A program made the translations under genes and the position numbers. DNA of 64,000 nt from Nocardia terrae (GTDB lineage Bacteria > Actinomycetota > Actinomycetes > Mycobacteriales > Mycobacteriaceae), in assembly GCF_009760405.1 (NCBI RefSeq), contig NZ_WRPP01000006.1:1-64000 (forward strand). Reading direction: 5' to 3'. The notes beneath the pieces were generated by a model. It was not told where the DNA came from. It saw nothing but the letters and a program-made list of their open reading frames with translations, and did no database searches. Below, one piece after another: positions 8,707 through 19,206 of the stretch (positions are counted from its first letter, which is position 1; every line of letters begins with the position of its first letter).

Positions 8707-8724
8707 GGGGTCCAGTCAACCAAA

Positions 8725-8754
8725 ACGCCCCCGCTGAATTTTCAGCGGGGGCGT
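8725..8754 (-). terminator. Rho-independent terminator of the desaturase
   Basis: A perfect 14-bp inverted repeat (ACGCCCCCGCTGAA / TTCAGCGGGGGCGT) with a 2-base centre. On the reverse strand it is followed by TTTTGG, so it ends transcripts coming from the desaturase at 8776. Confidence 0.85.
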
Positions 8755-8775
8755 CGGTGCATTTCGGCCGGGAAA

Positions 8776-10026
8776 TCAGCTCGCCATGGCCGGTTCGCGA
8801 CGGGCGAGCTTGCGGCGACCCTCGCGCAGCGCGGTGCGCAGGCCGCGGCGACGGCCGGTCATCGGGTCGACGGTCGACTCGCCGCCGAAGACCTTCTCCG
8901 ACTTGGTTTCCGGGGCGTCATCGGTGCCGCGGCGCAGGTACTTGTTGGGCAGCGACAGCTTCATGATGGTGCGCCACGACTTCGCGTACTGCACCGGCAG
9001 CGAACCGGTGGTGTAGGGCAGGTCGTACTTCTCGCACAGGGCGCGCACCCGAACCGCGATGTCGGCGTAGTGGTTCGACGGAATATCCGGGAACAGGTGG
9101 TGCTCGATCTGGTGCGAGAGGTTGCCGGTCATGAAGTGCATCAGCGGGCCGCCGGAGATATTGGCCGAACCCAGCATCTGCCGCAGGTACCACTCGGGCT
9201 TGGTCTCGGTGTCGCAGTCGAACTTGGTGAACTTCTCCGCGCCGTCGGGGAAGTGGCCGCAGAAGATGACCGCGTTGGTCCACACATTGCGAACCACATT
9301 GGCGGCCAGGTTCGCGGTCAGCGTGCCCAGGAAGGCCGGGCCGGTGAGCAGCGGGAAGATCAGGTAGTCCTTGGCGGCCTGCTTGCCGATCTTCTTCAGC
9401 ACGAGTCGGCGGTCCGCCTCGAACTGCTTGCGCTCGGGGGAATCCGGGGCCCACTTCTTCTTGGCGACCTTGCCGAGCTCCAGATGCTGTGCGGCGACTC
9501 CGTATTCGAAGAACATCTGCAGCAGCAGGTTGTAGACCGGCTGGCCCAGGTAGAACGGCGACCAGCGCTGATCGCGGGTGACGCGCAGCAGGCCGTAGCC
9601 GATGTCGTCGTCCATGCCGAGCACGTTGGTGTACTTGTGGTGCAGGAAGTTGTGGGTGATCTTCCAGTGTTCCGACGGGCCCGCGTTGTCCCATTCCCAC
9701 TTGGTGGAGTGGATTTCCGGATCGTTCATCCAGTCCCACTGCCCGTGCATCACATTGTGGCCGATCTCCATGTTCTCGATGATCTTGGCGGTGCCCAGCA
9801 GGGCGACGCCGGCCAGCCACGCGGGCGGGAAGAGACTCGCGAAAAGCACTGCGCGGCCACTGATCTCGAGGCCGCGCTGGAGACGGATCACATTGCGGAT
9901 GTAACGGGCATCCTTCTCGCCCAGGGACGATTCGACCTCACGGCGGATGGCGTCTAGCTCCGCCCCGATCGCTTCGACGTCCTCCGGGGTGAGGTGCGCG
10001 TATTCCTTGACATCCGAGATCGCCAT
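8776..10026 (-). CDS. Membrane acyl-CoA fatty acid desaturase (DesA3-like), copy 1
   Basis: 416 aa. It has the three His boxes of membrane diiron desaturases: HNVMH (H90, H94), HNFLHH (H125, H129, H130) and HQIEHH (H305-H310). These enzymes insert a cis double bond in stearoyl/palmitoyl-CoA using electrons from a reductase. The closest named relative I recognise is mycobacterial DesA3 (Rv3229c). The tail is Arg-rich and ends PAMAS, not in the LAA degradation signal described for M. tuberculosis DesA3. It lies downstream of a paralogous desaturase and the reductase gene, but has its own upstream motif at 10031-10063. Confidence 0.92.
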   Translation of the reverse strand: MAISDVKEYAHLTPEDVEAIGAELDAIRREVESSLGEKDARYIRNVIRLQRGLEISGRAVLFASLFPPAWLAGVALLGTAKIIENMEIGHNVMHGQWDWMNDPEIHSTKWEWDNAGPSEHWKITHNFLHHKYTNVLGMDDDIGYGLLRVTRDQRWSPFYLGQPVYNLLLQMFFEYGVAAQHLELGKVAKKKWAPDSPERKQFEADRRLVLKKIGKQAAKDYLIFPLLTGPAFLGTLTANLAANVVRNVWTNAVIFCGHFPDGAEKFTKFDCDTETKPEWYLRQMLGSANISGGPLMHFMTGNLSHQIEHHLFPDIPSNHYADIAVRVRALCEKYDLPYTTGSLPVQYAKSWRTIMKLSLPNKYLRRGTDDAPETKSEKVFGGESTVDPMTGRRRGLRTALREGRRKLARREPAMAS

Positions 10027-10030
10027 GCCG

Positions 10031-10063
10031 GTTACAGTACCGTAAGTTACGGTCCCGTAGGTT
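10031..10063 (-). promoter_or_regulatory. Putative operator upstream of desaturase copy 1
   Basis: Perfect inverted repeat ACCGTAA-G-TTACGGT (10039-10053), running into GTTACGG-TCC-CGTAGGTT (10047-10063). The latter matches GTTACGG-CAT-CGTAGGTT upstream of the reductase gene at 12918-12935. It sits 5-37 bp before the start codon, where a repressor would block transcription. Confidence 0.5.
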
Positions 10064-10121
10064 GGCTGGAAACGAAACTTTAACGTGTCGAATGCCGCAT
10101 TGTTTTCGCGACCCGACTCTG

Positions 10122-11576
10122 CTAGCGGTTGCGGCGAAGCTTACGCGAAAACCAACCGCCCCGTTGCGCTTTGTCGGCGAGCAATGCCTTTTCGGCCCTT
10201 GCCTTTTCCTGCAACGCGTCCTTGGCCTCGCGCAGCACCTGCTTCTCGTGCGCGGCCTTCTCCTTCAGCGCCACCTTGGCCTCCTGCATGGCCGAGCGCA
10301 GCCCGCGCCGCTCACCCGTCTCGGGGTCCAGACCCCAGTGCGGCTGATGCTCGGCCAGCCACTCGCTCGCGCTGTGCTCGGCCAGCCACTCACTGCCGTT
10401 CCACTGCGGCAGCGACGGCAGCGAGATGCCCGCGAACTTGCGCTCCGAGGAGGTCTCCGGCGCGTCGTCCGAGGTCCGCTTGAGCCACTGGTCCGGGAGC
10501 GCCAGCTTGTGAATCGTGCGGAACGCCAACAGGTATTGCTTGCCCAGCGAGCCGGTGGTGTACGGCAGGTCGTACTTGTCGCACAGCTCCCGCACCTTCA
10601 CCGACACCTCGGGGTAGCGGTTGGACGGAATGTCCGGGAACAGGTGATGCTCGATCTGGTAGCTGAGATTGCCGCTCATGAAACCCATGACCGGACCCGC
10701 GTCGAAGTTCGCGCTGCCCAGCATCTGCCGCAGGTACCACTCGCCCTGCGTCTCGTTGTCGGCCTGCTCCTTGCCGAACTTCTCCGCGCCGTCGGGGAAA
10801 TGGCCGCAGAAGATGACCGCGTAAGCCCACAGATTGCGCACCAGGTTCGCGGTGGCATTCGCCTTCAGCGTCGACTTCCAGGCGGGACCGGTGAGCGCCG
10901 GATAGATCACGAAATCCTTGGCGACCTGCTTGCCGGCCTTGCGCCAGAACGCCTTGTTCGGTTCGTTGACCAGGTGGCGCGGGGGGAACAGGCCGCTCGG
11001 CGGAATGCCCATCTGCTCCTTCTGGGCCGCCAGGTCGTGCAGCGCGATGCCCCACTCGAACAGTGCGGCCAGGATCAGATTCGCGAACGGCTGCACCAGA
11101 TGGACCGGCCGCCATTCCTCGTCGCGCGTCATGCGCAGGATGCCGAAGCCCAGATCGTCATCCATGTCGAGGATGTTGGTGTACATGTGGTGCGAATAGT
11201 TGTGTGCGGCTTTCCACTGCCCGGACGTGCCCGTCATGTCCCACTCCCACGTGGTGGAGTGGATCTCCGGGTCGTTCATCCAATCCCATTGCCCGTGGCT
11301 GATGTTGTGCCCGAGCTCCATGTTCTCGATGATCTTGGCGACCGACAGCAGCGCGGTGCCGGTGATCCAGGCCCAGCGCTTCTTGGACGCGAACAGCGTG
11401 GCGCGGCCCGCCGCCTCGATAATCCGTTGCGCCGCAATGGTGCGTCGGATGTACTTGGCATCCTTCTCGCCGAGTGACAACTCGACATCGCGGCGAACCG
11501 TGTCGAGCTCGCGCCCGAGCGATTCGATATCCGCCTCCGAGAGATGGGCGAACGCCTTGATATCGGTGATGGCCAC
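10122..11576 (-). CDS. Membrane acyl-CoA fatty acid desaturase (DesA3-like), copy 2 with long C-terminal tail
   Basis: 484 aa, a close paralogue of the 416-aa desaturase downstream. His boxes are HNISH (H90, H94), HNYSHH (H125-H130) and QIEHH near residue 320. The catalytic part aligns along its full length with copy 1. The extra C-terminus of about 85 residues first repeats SEWLAEH twice, then is a charged Lys/Ala/Glu-rich helix (EAKVALKEKAAHEKQVLREA) likely to form a coiled coil, ending in a basic KLRRNR. It follows the reductase by 134 bp in the same direction, so reductase and this desaturase are probably one transcript, like Rv3230c-desA3. Confidence 0.92.
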   Translation of the reverse strand: MAITDIKAFAHLSEADIESLGRELDTVRRDVELSLGEKDAKYIRRTIAAQRIIEAAGRATLFASKKRWAWITGTALLSVAKIIENMELGHNISHGQWDWMNDPEIHSTTWEWDMTGTSGQWKAAHNYSHHMYTNILDMDDDLGFGILRMTRDEEWRPVHLVQPFANLILAALFEWGIALHDLAAQKEQMGIPPSGLFPPRHLVNEPNKAFWRKAGKQVAKDFVIYPALTGPAWKSTLKANATANLVRNLWAYAVIFCGHFPDGAEKFGKEQADNETQGEWYLRQMLGSANFDAGPVMGFMSGNLSYQIEHHLFPDIPSNRYPEVSVKVRELCDKYDLPYTTGSLGKQYLLAFRTIHKLALPDQWLKRTSDDAPETSSERKFAGISLPSLPQWNGSEWLAEHSASEWLAEHQPHWGLDPETGERRGLRSAMQEAKVALKEKAAHEKQVLREAKDALQEKARAEKALLADKAQRGGWFSRKLRRNR

Positions 11577-11710
11577 CGGCGGGTCCTTCCGTGGTTGATC
11601 TGCCTCGCACCGCTACCCGCGGCGGGGCGGTCCCGACTGGGACCGCGTTCAGGCTCGATTGCTATCGAGGGTAGCGGTTCTCGCGCGCAATGGTCTCAGC
11701 CAGTGTCACG

Positions 11711-12871
11711 TCACACTTCGACGGTGCAGTCGCCCGCGGCCACTGCGACGCAGGTCTGGATCTTGTCGCCCGCCCGATGCTCCTTGCCGTTGCGCAGATC
11801 CCGGGTGTGGCCCTCGGTGAGAGTCACGACACAGGTCTGGCAGATGCCCATGCGGCAGCCGAACGGCATCTGCACGCCCGCACCCTCACCGGCCTGCAGC
11901 AGCGTGGTCGCGCCATCGATCTCGGCGGTGCGGCCCGCCTTGGCGAAGGTGACCGTGCCGCCCTCGGCGGTCGCGTTGCGTTCGATCTCGAAGCGCTCCA
12001 CGTGCAGGTGGTCCGCGAGTCCGGCGGCGGCCCAGTACTTCTCGATCTCGTCGAGCATGGGCAGCGGGCCGCAGGCCCACACCTGGCGCTCACGCCAGTC
12101 CGGGACCACCTCGTCCAGTTCGGTGAGTGCGAACTTGCCCTTGTCGCCGGTCAGGTGCACGTGCGCGGTGAAACCCGGTCGGCGGTCGTGCAAATCGCGC
12201 AGCTCGTCGCCGAACATGACGTCCTCGGCGGTGCGGGCGGAGTGCACGTGCACCACATCCGGGACCGCATTGCGGCGATCCATGGTGCGCAGCATGGCCA
12301 TGACGGGGGTGATGCCCGAGCCGGCGGTGAGGAACAGGACCTTGCTCGGGGCCGGATCCGGCAGCACGAACCCGCCCTGCGGGGCGGCCAGCCGCACGAT
12401 GGTCCCGGCGGGGACGCCGGAGACGATGTGGCTGGACAGGAAGCCCTCCGGCATCGCCTTCACCGCGATGGAGATGAGCCGCTTGCCCCTGTGCGAGCTG
12501 TCGCCGCTCCAATCCGGCGGGCAGGTCAGCGAATACGAGCGCCAGTGCCAGCGGCCGTCCACCAGCACGCCGATGCCGATGTACTGGCCCGGCTGGAACT
12601 TGAAGTCGAAACCCCAGCCCGGCTTGATCACCAGGGTGGCCGAATCGGCGGTCTCCTTGCGGACCTCCACGATGCGGCCGCGCAACTCGCGCGCGGACCA
12701 GAGCGGGTTGATCAGATGCGCGTAGTCGTCGGGCAGCAGGGGAGTGGTGATCCGGGCGGCCGCGCCGCGCAACGTGTCCAGCGGGGTCCGTCCGGCGTTG
12801 CCGCCTTCGGCCACGGGGGCCTCCAGCCAATTCCGCAGCCCACGCACGGAGAAGCCACTCTTCGAAGCCAT
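11711..12871 (-). CDS. Ferredoxin reductase, electron donor of the desaturases
   Basis: 386 aa. Residues about 55-165 form an FNR-type FAD domain (RSYSLTCP binds FAD), 165-290 an NAD(P) domain (LTAGSGITPVMAML, WACGPLPMLDEIE), and the C-terminal 90 residues a plant-type [2Fe-2S] ferredoxin with CRMGICQTC plus a final Cys near the end (IQTC). It passes electrons from NADPH to the membrane desaturases; the orthologous Rv3230c is the partner of DesA3. It is the first gene of the reverse desaturation cluster, with a motif pair in its promoter region. Confidence 0.93.
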   Translation of the reverse strand: MASKSGFSVRGLRNWLEAPVAEGGNAGRTPLDTLRGAAARITTPLLPDDYAHLINPLWSARELRGRIVEVRKETADSATLVIKPGWGFDFKFQPGQYIGIGVLVDGRWHWRSYSLTCPPDWSGDSSHRGKRLISIAVKAMPEGFLSSHIVSGVPAGTIVRLAAPQGGFVLPDPAPSKVLFLTAGSGITPVMAMLRTMDRRNAVPDVVHVHSARTAEDVMFGDELRDLHDRRPGFTAHVHLTGDKGKFALTELDEVVPDWRERQVWACGPLPMLDEIEKYWAAAGLADHLHVERFEIERNATAEGGTVTFAKAGRTAEIDGATTLLQAGEGAGVQMPFGCRMGICQTCVVTLTEGHTRDLRNGKEHRAGDKIQTCVAVAAGDCTVEV

Positions 12872-12914
12872 GATCCGGAAACCGTTCCTATCGTCGTACC
12901 GCGTCCGTCACAGC

Positions 12915-12940
12915 TAGGTTACGGCATCGTAGGTTACGGC
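12915..12940 (-). promoter_or_regulatory. Direct-repeat motif upstream of the reductase
   Basis: TAGGTTACGGC occurs twice (12915-12925 and 12930-12940), 15 bp apart, 45-70 bp before the reductase start. The overlapping string GTTACGG-CAT-CGTAGGTT is shared with the desaturase copy 1 promoter except for the three central bases. Confidence 0.5.
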
Positions 12941-12963
12941 GCCGGAACTACCTCTCAGGGCTC

Positions 12964-12996
12964 TCGTGCCCCCGTTTCTTCGAAACGGGGGCACGA
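12964..12996 (-). terminator. Terminator of the WS/DGAT operon
   Basis: Arms CGTGCCCCCGTTTC and GAAACGGGGGCACG with loop TTC, directly after the hypothetical gene that ends at 13021. Separates it from the desaturation cluster. Confidence 0.8.
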
Positions 12997-13020
12997 ATCG
13001 AGAATTTGTGAGTTCTGAGC

Positions 13021-13608
13021 TCAGAGCAGCTCGAGGAGGAACGGGAGTTCCTGGGCGGCGTACCAGGCGAGCTGGTGATCCTCGGCGTCGCCGAGCACGA
13101 ATTCGGCGTCGGTGTCGCCCATGTCGGCGGCGTCGATCACCTCGACGGCCTTCGACACCTCCGACTCGGCCTCGGCCAGATCCACGTGGATCGAGGCGAT
13201 GCGGTCGTAGGGGATCGCGGCCGACAGCCGGACCACCGCGTCATCGAGATCCGGGCGCAGGGTCGCGTCGTCGACGTCGGCGGCGATGACCGCGCGCCGG
13301 AAGATCGGTCCCTTGGGGGCGGTGTCGGATTCGTCGCCCGCATCGCTGCCGCCCAGATCCGCGGCGGCCTGTTCCTCCGCGAGTAGTCGCAGCGAGGCGC
13401 GCGCGGCCTCGGCCATCGCCACCTCGGCGAGTTCTTCGTCGTCGCCGGAGGCGTACGCCTCGCGCAGCGCGGGTGTCACCGCGAAGGCCGTGTCGTTGAG
13501 CGCGCGGATCTCCCGGTCGGCGACCAGTTCCCGCAGCATCGGCACGGTGGCCGGGACATAGACCCGCAGCTTCTTCGACACGCGCGACGACTCACTGGAC
13601 GCAGGCAC
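13021..13608 (-). CDS. Conserved actinobacterial hypothetical protein (Rv3231c position)
   Basis: 195 aa, acidic and Ala-rich, no signal peptide, membrane segment or cysteine. It starts with LRVYVPATVPMLRELV and ends with HQLAWYAAQELPFLLELL; a disordered acidic linker lies near residues 80-100. I recognise it only as the conserved protein at this place in mycobacterial genomes. Its start lies inside the 3' end of the WS/DGAT gene (17-bp overlap), so the two are translationally coupled and probably functionally linked to lipid metabolism. Confidence 0.75.
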   Translation of the reverse strand: MPASSESSRVSKKLRVYVPATVPMLRELVADREIRALNDTAFAVTPALREAYASGDDEELAEVAMAEAARASLRLLAEEQAAADLGGSDAGDESDTAPKGPIFRRAVIAADVDDATLRPDLDDAVVRLSAAIPYDRIASIHVDLAEAESEVSKAVEVIDAADMGDTDAEFVLGDAEDHQLAWYAAQELPFLLELL

Positions 13609-15013
13609 CGAGCATCTCCTCCATCGACTCGTGCACCGAAGCGGTCAGCACCGCGATGTCGGCCATGGCGTCGCGATCGGCGGTGAGTCCGTAGAACACC
13701 CGTCCGTCGTAGGACGTGAGCCCGATGCTCAGAGCCTGAAAGCGCAGCAACGGCGACACCGGATACATCTCCAGCATCCGCGCGCCGCCGATGTACATGG
13801 GCTGCTGCGGACCCGGCGCGTTGGTGATCACCAGATTGAACGTGTGCTCTGCAAAAGTACTCGCCGACCGCACGCTCATGGCATGCAGGCTCGCCGGAGC
13901 GAATCCGGCCATGTGCACCAGGGTGCGCGCCCGCACCCCGCGCTGATGCCGGGCGTGCGCCTCGGTGGCGTGTTTGATGTGCGACATGCGGATCACCGGA
14001 TTGGGTTCGCCCACCGGCAGATCCAGCAGCAGCGAGGTGACCTCGCCGGCCGGTTTGAGCTCGCCGTGCGGCCCGTCGGCGTAGACCGACATGGGCACGA
14101 CCGCCCGCAGCGTGTCGGCCTCGGTGAGCACCTGCCCGCGTGAGAGCAGCCAGTTGCGCAGCGCACCCGTCACCACCGCCAGGATCACATCGTTGATGGA
14201 GCAGTCGAAGCGCTTGCGGATCTTGCGGTAGTCCTCGAGATCGGTGCGCACCACCTCGAAGCGGCGATTGCGCGAGGTCCGGGTGTTCAATGGGCTGTCG
14301 GGCGCGCCGATGGCCGCGGTGCGGACCATGGACACCAGCTTCTGCACGGCCTTGCCGGTGGCGTCGATCATGGAGAACGCCTCGGCCACGTGGTGGCGGG
14401 CCACCTCGAGTCCCTCGCGCGGCTGCGCGGCCAGATGCAGGACCGCGCCGACCAGCAGTTCCAGATCGGCGGGTTCGCGATGCGCGATCCAGGCGTCGTC
14501 GGCGACTTCGCGTGGGGCGGTGGAGGTGTCGAGGATCACATGTCCGATCTCGAGCGCGCTGTCGCCGTCCACCAGTGCGGAGTGGGTCTTGGTGAAGATG
14601 GCGCAGCGGCCCTCGGACAGGCCCTCGACCAGGTACATCTCCCACAGCGGCCGGGTGTGGTCGAGCGGGCGCGAGGCCAGCCGCGCCACCAGGTCCAGCA
14701 GCTGCTCGTCGGTGCCCGGCTCGGGCAGCGCGGAACGCCGGATGTGATAGGTGATGTCGAAGTGGCTGTCGTCCACCCAGACCGGGCGGCCCAGGGCGAA
14801 CGGGATCTCCCGCACCTTGCGGCGGTAGAGCGGCACCAGCGGCAAGCGCGACTCGACCAGCGACACCAGGCGCTCGTAATCCAGCGGACCGTGCCCGGAA
14901 TTCCGGGCCGGTGTGGAATTGCGCAGAATTGCCAGGGAGCCGATGTGCATCGGGTTGCTACTGGATTCCAACCGATAGAACGACGCGTCCTGCGGCGTCA
15001 GTCTGGTGATCAC
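13592..15013 (-). CDS. WS/DGAT-family acyltransferase with altered catalytic motif
   Basis: 473 aa, full length for wax ester synthase/diacylglycerol acyltransferases, which esterify diacylglycerol or fatty alcohols with acyl-CoA. N-terminal MITRLTPQDASFYRLES and the PLWEMYLVEGL segment are typical. The catalytic motif HHxxxDG reads H144-S145-A-L-V-D149-G150, so the second His, considered the catalytic base, is replaced by Ser. The later NDVILAVVTGALR and NAPGP segments are intact. It matches the Rv3234c/tgs3 position. Either it is inactive as an acyltransferase, or it uses another base. It overlaps the next gene by 17 bp. Confidence 0.88.
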   Translation of the reverse strand: MITRLTPQDASFYRLESSSNPMHIGSLAILRNSTPARNSGHGPLDYERLVSLVESRLPLVPLYRRKVREIPFALGRPVWVDDSHFDITYHIRRSALPEPGTDEQLLDLVARLASRPLDHTRPLWEMYLVEGLSEGRCAIFTKTHSALVDGDSALEIGHVILDTSTAPREVADDAWIAHREPADLELLVGAVLHLAAQPREGLEVARHHVAEAFSMIDATGKAVQKLVSMVRTAAIGAPDSPLNTRTSRNRRFEVVRTDLEDYRKIRKRFDCSINDVILAVVTGALRNWLLSRGQVLTEADTLRAVVPMSVYADGPHGELKPAGEVTSLLLDLPVGEPNPVIRMSHIKHATEAHARHQRGVRARTLVHMAGFAPASLHAMSVRSASTFAEHTFNLVITNAPGPQQPMYIGGARMLEMYPVSPLLRFQALSIGLTSYDGRVFYGLTADRDAMADIAVLTASVHESMEEMLGACVQ

Positions 15014-15475
15014 GCTGCCCGCTACTCCCTAATCACTGCCTGCGCCCGCAGTTTCCCCCTGCCAGGCGTCGGCACATCTACGGCATGAAGCCGTCCCGAG
15101 AGGCAAGCTATCGCAATCCGATCACCTGGGGGAATGGATGGGCGGCACTGCCCGAAATCCCACACCGTCGTCGGTGTCCCCTGCTCCGGGCGCGCGAGCG
15201 CAGACCATCGCACGCCGGACCCCCTACATGGTACTTCAGGGGTTTCGAAACAGCGTGGGACGCAAAGCCATTCGCTGAGAGGTCGCTGGGAGTCCGGGAT
15301 CGATCCGCCCGCGGTTCCGCTGTGGGCGGATATCGTCCCCGCTGTCCGAGCATCGGCGCACCTCCGCGCCTATGCTGGGCACCGGATTACCATGGCTAGT
15401 GATTGCGCGCCCGCGCGCAGGCTTCCCGCCGTGGTGGGGGCTACCGACAACACCGACCAGAGGACTACAAGACCC
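15014..15475. other. Divergent promoter region between WS/DGAT gene and secA
   Basis: 462 bp without a convincing gene. TATGCT at 15371-15376 could be the secA -10 element, about 100 bp before its start, but no good -35 is visible. The rest shows no repeats of note; open frames here have no ribosome sites. Confidence 0.45.
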
Positions 15476-18313
<2,838 letters not shown>

Positions 18314-18329
18314 ATAGGCGAAATACGGT

Positions 18330-18358
18330 GAGCCCCGGGTGTTTTACATCCGGGGCTC
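18330..18358 (+). terminator. Terminator after secA
   Basis: GAGCCCCGG and CCGGGGCTC flank GTGTTTTACAT, which can extend the stem by four pairs. 16 bp after the secA stop. Confidence 0.8.
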
Positions 18359-18478
18359 TCTCGTTTCCGGCCGCTACCAGCGCTTTTCGCTCGGTCATGA
18401 AACAGTCATGATCGATTGGATGAAATGGTTCCAGTCCGGTCGCCGAGGGGTGATCGAGAAGGAAAGAGGAATCACATC

Positions 18479-18718
18479 ATGCGCAAGACCTTCGCTGTGA
18501 CCGCCATGGCCCTGGGCATCGCCGGATTCGGCACCGCCGTCGCGCACGCCGAGTCCTACTTCGGCGGCAACTACGCCACCATGGACGCGTGTGTCGCGGA
18601 CGGCTCGAAGGGCTCCTGGACCACCCCGGACGGCGTCTCGATCGACGGCGGCCAGGGCTGGCAGTACAGCTGCGACCCGCAGGCCGACGGCACGGTCAAC
18701 CTGACCCTGTTCCGCTGA
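18479..18718 (+). CDS. Small secreted protein with two cysteines
   Basis: 79 aa, start ATG at 18479 with AAGGAAAGAGGA 6-15 bases upstream. Residues 1-24 are a clear signal peptide (MRKTFAVTAMALGIAGFGTA then AHA). The mature 55-residue part has two cysteines (ACVADG and YSCDPQ), probably one disulfide, and a Tyr/Trp-rich surface. No family recognised. It is monocistronic, between two terminators. Its role outside the cell is unknown. Confidence 0.8.
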   Translation: MRKTFAVTAMALGIAGFGTAVAHAESYFGGNYATMDACVADGSKGSWTTPDGVSIDGGQGWQYSCDPQADGTVNLTLFR

Positions 18719-18734
18719 TACTCATCGGCTTCCG

Positions 18735-18766
18735 AAGTGCTCCCGGCGAATTCGCCGGGAGCACTT
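18735..18766 (+). terminator. Terminator after the small secreted protein
   Basis: A perfect 32-bp palindrome with 16-bp arms (AAGTGCTCCCGGCGAA and its complement) followed by CTGTTTT. Confidence 0.85.
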
Positions 18767-19206
18767 CTGTTTTCGGATATAGAGCTCGCGCGCATCCGGC
18801 CCGCCGGACTCGGGGCCGGCGGTGCCCACCGTGTACCCGTGTTCGGTGAATTCCCAATGCGGGTGACTCAATTCGGGCCACCGGAATCCGGTCGGCCATC
18901 CGGTCGCGGCGTGTGGTCGGCAGGTTCGCGGATGCGAAAGATACTGTCGGCCTGAATGTTTCGGTGCCTTGGCGGGGCGGCCGGGATGTCGTGGGGGCGC
19001 CCGAGAATCATATTCGCGCTATTTTCACTTCTGGTTCCTGTGAAAAGTGACAGGGGATATCGCGCGAACATCCTTGTGCGTTAGTAAATTACGCGACTCG
19101 AGTTTGTGATCTGCGTCATTCAAGGGACATTTTGTGCCAGTTGCGAGACCCGGCTTGGTTGCAGGCTATTAGCTAGTCTAAATTTCGGAGTGTGTGGGAG
19201 GAGCGA
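18767..19206 (+). other. Long upstream region of the first LuxR/ATPase gene
   Basis: 440 bp with a clearly AT-richer second half (19010-19190) than the surrounding coding DNA. No gene supported. It ends in GGGAGGAG, the ribosome site of the gene at 19207, and probably holds its promoter. Confidence 0.45.

Noticed and set aside
8041..9957. 638-codon forward frame opposite bluB and desaturase copy 1
   Set aside because: It runs across two well-supported reverse genes and the terminator between them; no protein features.
15085..15399. 104-codon frame between the WS/DGAT gene and secA
   Set aside because: No ribosome site, Arg/Pro-rich composition typical of non-coding high-GC DNA.
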